Below, one piece after another: positions 1-4,596 of a stretch of DNA of 6,990 bases. This DNA is from Chloroflexota bacterium (lineage in GTDB: Bacteria > Chloroflexota > Dehalococcoidia > JAUQQI01). The DNA is taken from the NCBI GenBank assembly GCA_030549955.1, contig JAUQQI010000182.1:1-6990 (forward strand), read 5' to 3'. The notes beneath the pieces are model-generated. The model had not been told where the DNA came from, made no database searches, and was given only the letters and a program-made list of their open reading frames with translations. The translations under genes and the position numbers were made by a program. Each line of letters begins with the position of its first letter. Position 1 is the stretch's first letter.

Positions 1-897
1 TCCGACGGCTACCCGACCTACCACCTGGCGGTGGTTGTCGACGACCACTACATGCGGATAACTCACGTCATTCGGGGGGACGAGTGGATTCCGTCGGCCC
101 CGAGACACGTCCTCCTCTACCGGGCCTTTGGCTGGGAGGTGCCTATCTGGGTCCACACGCCCACCGTCCTGGGCAAGGACCGGTCCAGGCTGAGCAAGCG
201 CCATGGGGCGATGCCGGTGCTCGAATACCGGGAGCAGGGCTACCTGCCGGAGGCTGTTGTTAACTACCTGGCCCTGCTGGGCTGGTCGTCCGAGGACGAG
301 AACGAGGTCTTCAGCCCTGACGAGCTTATCCGGGCCTTTGACCTGCTCCGGATCGGCACAAACCCGGCGATTTTCGACCCCGAAAAGCTCCTCTGGCTTA
401 ACGGCGTCCACATCCGCCGCCTTTCGCCCGACGACCTCGCCGAACGGCTTGTGCCCTTCCTGGAGCGGGACCTTCCCCCCGAGGTCTCCCGGCCCATTGA
501 CCGGGGTCTTGTCCGGCGGCTCGTGCCCTTGATTCACGAGCGGATTAAGCTTCTTACAGAGGCGACGCCCCTGATTGAGCCCTTCTTCGTCGAGGAGCTC
601 CGTTACGACCCGGCCCTCCTGGTTGCGAAGGGCCTTGACCGGGACGTGACCCGCAAGGCCCTGGCCGAAGCCCTGAGGCGGCTCTCGGCCCTGCCCGATT
701 TCGAGGCCCCGACCCTCGAGGCAGCCATGCGGACCCTGGCCGAGGAGCTTGGCGTAAAGGCCGGCAACCTCTTTATGGCCATCCGGGTCGCCGTCACCGG
801 CCGGACCGTGACCCCGCCCCTGTTCGAGTCAATGGCAATCCTGGGACGGGAGCGGGTCCTGCGCCGGCTGGAACAGGCCCTCAAACTGCTCGCCTGA
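1..897 (+). CDS. gltX: Glutamyl-tRNA synthetase, C-terminal part (5' end outside window)
   Basis: This cytoplasmic class I aminoacyl-tRNA synthetase charges tRNA-Glu (in some bacteria also tRNA-Gln) with glutamate using ATP. The reading frame is open from base 1, so the N-terminal part with the HIGH motif lies upstream; 298 codons are visible, against about 480-500 residues for the family. The opening residues SDGYPTYHLAVVVDDHYMRI, then THVIRGDEW, are the hallmark of the GluRS catalytic core. The second signature, normally K-[LM]-S-K-R, is RLSKR at bases 187-201, so its first lysine is arginine while the catalytic SKR remains. The rest is the helical anticodon-binding region, including LLGWSSEDE and ending LGRERVLRRLEQAL. 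A second, non-discriminating copy of GluRS cannot be excluded from this fragment. The next gene starts 16 bases after the stop, suggesting co-transcription. Confidence 0.97.
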   Translation, partial: SDGYPTYHLAVVVDDHYMRITHVIRGDEWIPSAPRHVLLYRAFGWEVPIWVHTPTVLGKDRSRLSKRHGAMPVLEYREQGYLPEAVVNYLALLGWSSEDENEVFSPDELIRAFDLLRIGTNPAIFDPEKLLWLNGVHIRRLSPDDLAERLVPFLERDLPPEVSRPIDRGLVRRLVPLIHERIKLLTEATPLIEPFFVEELRYDPALLVAKGLDRDVTRKALAEALRRLSALPDFEAPTLEAAMRTLAEELGVKAGNLFMAIRVAVTGRTVTPPLFESMAILGRERVLRRLEQALKLLA

Positions 898-913
898 AAC
901 TGAGCCTGGCCCC

Positions 914-1861
914 ATGGCCCTTTTTCTGACCGAAGCCGACGTCCTGAAAGTGCTGACGGTCGACGAGGCCATTGCCGTCTTGGAGGCTGTCCTCAAGGAC
1001 CAGGGCCTGGGTCGGGCCGTGAGCCTGCCCCGTCAGCAGGTCCGGACCGAACGGGGCCTCTTCCACCTGAAGGCCGGGGCGGTCCCGGGCTGGCTCGGCT
1101 TCAAGGCCTACACCATCTTTCCCGGCGCCGAGCGATTTCACTGCCTCCTCTTTGACGGTCTGACCGGGGAGCTCCGGGCCGTGATTCAGGCCGACCACCT
1201 CGGTCGCCTGCGGACCGGGGCAGCCGGGGCCCTGGCCGTTCGGTACCTGGCCCGACCCGACGCCGACCGGGTCGCAATTTACGGAAGCGGCCGGCAGGCC
1301 GAAGCCCAGCTCGTAGCCCTGGCCGCGACCCGGAAGCTTCGGGAGGTCCGGGTCTTCAGCCCCAATCCCGACCGCCGGGCCGACTTCGCCGCCCGGATGT
1401 CCGCCCGCCTCGGCCTTCGGGTGATCCCGGCGACCGAGCCGGCGGAGGCGACGGCCGGGGCCGACATTATCGTTACGGCGACGAGCAGTCCGGGGCCGGT
1501 GGTGCGGGGTGAGTGGCTCCGGCCTGGCTGCCATGTGAACGTTATCGGGGCAACCGGACGCCTCCGGCGGGAGCTGGACCTGGATGCCTGGGACCGGGCC
1601 GACGCCATCTTCGTCGATTCGGTTGACCAGTGCCGGCTCGATTCCGGCGACCTGCTGGCCGCAACCGGGGCAGGGGTCGTCACCTGGGAGGCGGTGGCTG
1701 AGCTCGGGTGGGTCGTGGCCGGCCTTCACCCCGGCCGCCGGTCCGACGCCGAAATCACGGTCTTTCGGGCCGGCGGACTCGGCCTCTGGGATGTTGCCGT
1801 TGCCGCCCGGGTTTACCAGCTGGCTCGTTACCGGGACCTGGGCCGGGAGGTCAATCTCTAA
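914..1861 (+). CDS. Ornithine cyclodeaminase / mu-crystallin family NAD(P)-binding protein
   Basis: This is a complete 315-residue protein, a normal length for the OCD/mu-crystallin family. Members include ornithine cyclodeaminase, alanine dehydrogenase of the archaeal type, ketimine reductase and enzymes that act on opine-like substrates. Visible family marks are LFHLKAGAV and GFKAYTIFPG (residues about 49-71, with Lys64 a likely carboxylate-binding residue), ADHLGRLRTGAAGALA (93-108), the Rossmann turn IYGSGRQAEAQ (122-132), TATSSPGPV (188-196), HVNVIGA (207-213) followed by RELD (219-222), and IFVDS (232-236). Near the C-terminus, EITVFRAGGLGLWDVAVA matches the typical family closing helix. 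The substrate cannot be told from sequence, so no gene symbol is given. The ATG at 914 is used because it lies directly after gltX and begins the conserved N-terminus; no strong ribosome binding site precedes it, which fits translational coupling to gltX. Confidence 0.92.
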   Translation: MALFLTEADVLKVLTVDEAIAVLEAVLKDQGLGRAVSLPRQQVRTERGLFHLKAGAVPGWLGFKAYTIFPGAERFHCLLFDGLTGELRAVIQADHLGRLRTGAAGALAVRYLARPDADRVAIYGSGRQAEAQLVALAATRKLREVRVFSPNPDRRADFAARMSARLGLRVIPATEPAEATAGADIIVTATSSPGPVVRGEWLRPGCHVNVIGATGRLRRELDLDAWDRADAIFVDSVDQCRLDSGDLLAATGAGVVTWEAVAELGWVVAGLHPGRRSDAEITVFRAGGLGLWDVAVAARVYQLARYRDLGREVNL

Positions 1862-1884
1862 TAAATGGCCAAGCCTACGGGCCC

Positions 1885-1914
1885 TTGACAGGAACTGTCC
1901 TCCCGTGCTATCCT
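1885..1914 (+). promoter_or_regulatory. Sigma-70 type promoter with extended -10
   Basis: A perfect -35 hexamer TTGACA (1885-1890) is followed after 18 bases by TATCCT (1909-1914), which is preceded by TG and one base (TGCTATCCT), the extended -10 form. Transcription would start near 1920-1922. It lies 23 bases after the stop of the OCD gene and points away from it. The next good start codon is about 575 bases downstream, so its direct product is probably an untranslated RNA or a very long leader. This is the best promoter-like sequence I noticed in the window. Confidence 0.6.
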
Positions 1915-1925
1915 ACGGCAAGAAC

Positions 1926-2046
1926 ACAGGGGCTGTCCGGAAGGTAAATACCCACCCCGTATGTTGCCCCGGATGGAGCGAATCGCGGGGTCGGTCTAAC
2001 CAATGGGTCGCTCCCTACAGGGCAGAGACGGGCCTGCAAGCCCTGT
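1926..2046 (+). ncRNA. Candidate structured RNA of unknown family
   Basis: This stretch begins about five bases after the predicted transcription start and folds by hand into adjoining helices. P1 pairs ACAGGG (1926-1931), plus CT 1933-1934 after a one-base bulge, with AG-CCCTGT (2039-2046). P2 (1935-1974) is a hairpin of 6 bp (1935-1940 with 1969-1974), an AA bulge, 5 bp (1943-1947 with 1964-1968), a one-base bulge, 4 bp (1948-1951 with 1959-1962) and a 7-base loop; two of its pairs are G-U. P3 pairs GGAGCGA (1975-1981) with TCGCTCC (2008-2014). P1, P2 and P3 follow each other without gaps, as in a multi-helix junction. A second ACAGGG at 2017-2022 (7 bp as ACAGGGC/GCCCTGT) competes with P1 for 2040-2046. 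I recognise no known family. It could be a stand-alone small RNA or the start of a regulatory leader. No homologues were compared. Confidence 0.4.
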
Positions 2047-2482
2047 CCGCGCCAACAGGCTCATCCTTCAAACATATGCGGTACCAGGCCTGGCGCTGAT
2101 ACCGTCAGGCCGAGCATCATCAGCCCGCGCACCACGAAGAACAAACCGGATGGTGCGGCCCCTTTGACCATTCCGGCACGAGGGGCCAACCAGGTCAGCA
2201 GTGGCAACGCCGTTTGCGATTCCCCTGCCCGGACAACCGGGTGGATTTCATCGGTTGGGCGCAGACCTTCCCGGATACCGCCCCTTCGCACTGGTCTGGA
2301 CGTATCCCCTGCCCTGGCTGAGGCCTTCCAGGCATCTATTCGGCTGGCGCGGACAGGTCGAATAACCCGGTCACGCCGGCCAGAATGGCAGCCTTGCCTC
2401 GCCCGAGCAAGAGACTCATCTTGTGATAGTCTGCTGGAAACGTCCCACCGGATTAAGGTAGCCCGAATACGGATTCTGTGCT
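2047..2482. other. Long stretch without a convincing gene
   Basis: Open frames occur on both strands but none has a ribosome binding site, a recognisable motif or coherent protein-like composition. One feature seen is a 6-bp hairpin, GGCCTG (2087-2092) with CAGGCC (2106-2111), without a T-run. The minus-strand frame through about 2080-2210 gives a hydrophobic piece, including GLFFVVRGLMMLGL, that could be the relic of a membrane protein, but it cannot be assigned. If the promoter at 1885 reads through, this would be the distal part of a long leader for the gene starting at 2496. Confidence 0.4.
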
Positions 2483-2490
2483 GGAGGAGG
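2483..2490 (+). promoter_or_regulatory. Ribosome binding site setting a GTG start
   Basis: GGAGGAGG, continuing into TG, is an almost perfect anti-Shine-Dalgarno match. It sits five bases before GTG at 2496, which decides that start over the in-frame GTG at 2478 that would lie upstream of the site. Translation from 2496 gives a clean signal peptide. Confidence 0.75.
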
Positions 2491-2495
2491 TGCCA

Positions 2496-3709
2496 GTGAA
2501 ACTGCCGATTTTTCGTCTGGTTTGTGGCCTGATGCTGGCCGCGTTGCTGCTTAGCGGCCAGAGCCCGCGCCCCGTGCACGCACAGAATTATGTCGTTAAC
2601 TCGCTGGCGGACAACATCATCGCTGGCGACGGCCTTTGTACTTTGCGCGAAGCCATTCTGGCGGCGAACAATACGCCTGCCACCGGCGACTGCGGCGCGG
2701 GGAGCGCCGGCGATGACACCATCACCTTCAGCGTCAGCGGCACAATGCGCTAGGCTCCACCCTGCCCCCTGTCGTGAGCGGAGCAGGGACGCTAACGATT
2801 GACGGCACGGGACAGAACATCACCATCAGCAGGAATAACCTTTATCGGGTTATACGGGTGAACAGCGGCGCCAACCTCACCCTGCAGAACCTGACCATTA
2901 CCAGTGGGAAAGCCGATGGTTACGGCGGCGGGGGCGTGTACAACGAAGGCACGTTGAATATCACCGATAGCACCTTCACCAATAACACCAGCCCCACTTC
3001 CGGCGGTGGCGGCCTCATGAACTACTCTGGCACGGTGAGTATCACGCGCAGCAGCTTCCGTGACAACAGCGCCTACGTCGGTGGCGGCGTGTACAACCTG
3101 GACACGGCTAGTGCGCTGACACTCACCAGCAGCACTCTCTCCGGCAATAGGTCCACCGCGGAGGGCGGCGGCGTGATGAACGATGGCGGTTCGCTGAGCG
3201 TCGCCAACAGCAGCTTTTTGGGCAACAGGGCTGGTACGAATGGCGGCGGGGTGTACAACACCGACGGCACGCTGATAGTCACCAACAGCACCTTCTCAGG
3301 TAATAGCGCAACGACCATCGGCGGCGGCATCCGGGTCTTTACGGGCATGGCCACGATCAAGAACACCATCATCGCGAATAGCGCATCTGGCGGGGATTGC
3401 GCGGGGACGCTAAGCGGCTCGAATATCAACAACCTCATTGAAGACAGCACCAACGCCTGCGGCCTTAGCAACGGCGTAAACGGCAACATCATCGGCGTGG
3501 ACCCGAACCTCGGCACGCTCACCGGCTCCCCCGCCTACTATCCGCTCAACCCCGGCAGCCCGGCCATTGACGCCGGAGACAACCCCACCTGCGCCGCCCC
3601 GCCGGTGAGCAACCAGTCCCAGAACGGCGTCACGCGCCCGCAGGGGGCGCGCTGCGACATCGGTGCGTATGAGGCCGCTCGCGTCTTCCTGCCGCTGACC
3701 GTCAGATAA
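2496..3709 (+). pseudogene. Secreted CSLREA / choice-of-anchor Q beta-helix protein, broken by a frameshift
   Basis: With one base restored this encodes about 404 residues. A signal peptide begins MKLPIFRLVCG, has a leucine/alanine-rich core and a likely cut after VHA (residue 29). The N-terminal CSLREA-type domain follows, here CTLREAILAANN (residues 48-59) and DDTITFSVSG. The next part is a right-handed parallel beta-helix of GGGVYN / STFSGN coils, then the usual C-terminal block SPAIDAGD...GVTRPQGARCDIGAYE with two cysteines, and the tail FLPLTVR. After codon CGC at 2748-2750 the frame hits TAG (2751-2753); reading on in the other frame from CTA at 2750 restores LGSTLPPVVSGAGTLTIDG, so one C appears to be missing. 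As written, only an 85-residue product would be made, unless an internal GTG near 2774 is used, giving an unexported fragment. Function of the family is unknown, probably surface adhesion or carbohydrate contact. A sequencing error is the main alternative to a true pseudogene. Confidence 0.85.
2924..3340 (+). repeat. Degenerate tandem coding repeat, about 78 bp (26-residue beta-helix coils)
   Basis: Six glycine-rich turns (GGGGVYN, GGGGLMN, GGGVYN, GGGVMN, GGGVYN, GGGIRV) have their V/L/I codons at 2936, 3014, 3089, 3173, 3251 and 3329, giving spacings of 78, 75, 84, 78 and 78 bases. Between them lie variants of TSSTLSGN / TNSTFSGN. Each unit corresponds to one beta-helix coil of about 26 residues. 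The DNA copies have diverged, so this is protein-level repetition rather than a recent expansion. Confidence 0.8.
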
Positions 3710-3714
3710 GCTGA

Positions 3715-3748
3715 GGCGCTGTCTCCAGCCGTAGTGGCCGGCAGCGCC
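3715..3748 (+). terminator. Hairpin directly after the beta-helix gene, possible terminator
   Basis: GGCGCTG (3715-3721) pairs perfectly with CAGCGCC (3742-3748). The 20-base loop contains further pairing (CC-A-GCC...GGC-C-GG). It begins five bases after the stop codon at 3709. No T-run follows, so it is not a textbook intrinsic terminator, but its position and strength fit a transcript-end hairpin. Confidence 0.4.
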
Positions 3749-4067
3749 GACCGTTGCCGCACCGGCCAGGAGCCGGCGTCGCCTGGGGCATCCCCGCTTC
3801 ACTGGGCCTCATCCCGCGCCAGGGCCAACCGTCTCGTAAGGTCTGCCAACCGGTCGGGGCGGGCCTGACGCCGACGGCGAGTGGAACGCTGAGCAATCCG
3901 GGGGCAGGTCGGGCCTCCGCCACCGACCCCGACTTTGCCCTTCATTGTACGCAGTGGGCCATGAGACCGGCTCATCCCCCTGCATCCCGCCCAACCCCAG
4001 CCGTCCGGCAATGAGCGGCAACGGCAGGTAAGGCTTCCTGGGAAAGGCAGATGGGTTGAAGGTCAGG

Positions 4068-4094
4068 CCGGGATCGCCCCTGGCGATCCCCCGG
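4068..4094 (-). terminator. Strong GC-rich hairpin downstream of arsC, possible terminator
   Basis: GGGATCGCC (4070-4078) pairs with GGCGATCCC (4082-4090), nine perfect base pairs around a three-base loop. CC (4068-4069) adds two more pairs with GG (4093-4094) across a two-base bulge. It lies about 77 bases past the arsC stop in the direction of leftward transcription. There is no T-run on either side, so a terminator role is inferred from position and stability only. Confidence 0.4.
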
Positions 4095-4170
4095 GGTTGT
4101 CCGCAACCGGCGGCGGTCTGCCGACCAGGACTGTGCCCGGATCCCCAGGCCTACCCGGTGCCTGTCTGAA

Positions 4171-4593
4171 CTAGGCTGGTTTGCCGACGAGTTCGCCGAG
4201 GAGGGCTTCGACCCGGCGCCGGATCTCGTCCCGGATGGCCCGAACCTCGTCCAGGGGCCGGCCCTTCGGGTCGGGCAGGCCCCAGTCCTCGACATCCTTA
4301 ATAAAGACGGCCGGGCAGACCCCGGCGTCCACCTCGCAGCCCATGGTAATGACCCGGTCGGCGGATTCGACGTCTTCGTTCGTAAGCAGGCGGGGTCGTG
4401 CACCCGATAGGTCGATGCCCAGCTCGGCCATAACCGCGGCCACTTCCGGGTGGACCCGCTCGGCCGGCTCGGTTCCGGCCGATTCAGCGACAGCATCGAT
4501 ACCGCGCTCGTGGGCAAGGGCATTAAACAGGGCGGCGGCCATCTGGCTCCGGCCGGCATTGTGGACGCAGACGAAAAGGACCCGCTTCGGCAT
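4171..4593 (-). CDS. arsC: Arsenate reductase, thioredoxin-coupled type (low-molecular-weight phosphatase fold)
   Basis: This cytoplasmic 140-residue enzyme reduces arsenate to arsenite. The N-terminal phosphatase loop is CVHNAGRS (Cys9, Arg15), followed by ESAGTEP (37-43). Cys86 and Cys93 in MGCEVDAGVCP are seven residues apart, the same spacing as the redox pair of the pI258-type ArsC. The general-acid loop is GLPDPKG (Asp108). The three cysteines set it apart from plain tyrosine phosphatases and from glutaredoxin-type ArsC; in this family arsenate attacks at the first cysteine and the resulting disulfide is reduced by thioredoxin. The start ATG lies three bases after the stop of the upstream amidase-deacetylase gene, with a G-rich stretch (GGGGGT) before it, so it is probably translated from the same mRNA. 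No arsR, arsB or acr3 gene is visible nearby. Confidence 0.93.
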   Translation of the reverse strand: MPKRVLFVCVHNAGRSQMAAALFNALAHERGIDAVAESAGTEPAERVHPEVAAVMAELGIDLSGARPRLLTNEDVESADRVITMGCEVDAGVCPAVFIKDVEDWGLPDPKGRPLDEVRAIRDEIRRRVEALLGELVGKPA

Positions 4594-4596
4594 GGC

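Larger units (their letters stand above)
3710..4170. other. Convergent intergenic region
   Basis: This 461-base stretch separates the rightward beta-helix gene from the leftward arsC operon, so both neighbours end here. Short open frames on both strands are proline- and arginine-rich and overlap each other without motifs or ribosome binding sites. The recognisable contents are the two hairpins at 3715-3748 and 4068-4094. I see no tRNA, insertion sequence or terminal repeats. Confidence 0.6.

Noticed and set aside
881..1729. A 282-codon open frame on the minus strand opposite the OCD gene.
   Set aside because: It is the complementary shadow of a clearly conserved enzyme and shows no family motifs.
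1935..1945. GTCCGGAAGG resembles the tetraloop hairpin of the bacterial signal recognition particle RNA.
   Set aside because: The essential asymmetric-loop bases (AGCAG on the 3' side) are missing, and the surrounding bases pair into a different, longer hairpin (1935-1974).
2061..2579. A 172-codon open frame on the minus strand.
   Set aside because: It has no ribosome binding site or motif, overlaps the signal peptide region of the beta-helix gene, and its composition looks like chance in GC-rich DNA. At most its C-terminal hydrophobic part is a relic.
2745..2756. Programmed ribosomal frameshifting in the beta-helix gene.
   Set aside because: There is no slippery heptamer or clear stimulating structure, and the family is not known to use it; a one-base deletion is simpler.
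2924..3340. Regularly spaced repeats that might suggest a CRISPR array.
   Set aside because: They are in-frame coding repeats of about 26 residues with diverged DNA, matching beta-helix coils, with no identical repeat-spacer pattern.
1873..4172. Imperfect direct repeat GCCTAC-N13-GAACT at 1873-1896 and 4149-4172, as possible insertion boundaries.
   Set aside because: Only the short ends match; the 13 bases between them agree at about one position, so this is probably coincidence, although the equal spacing at both edges of the middle section was worth noting.
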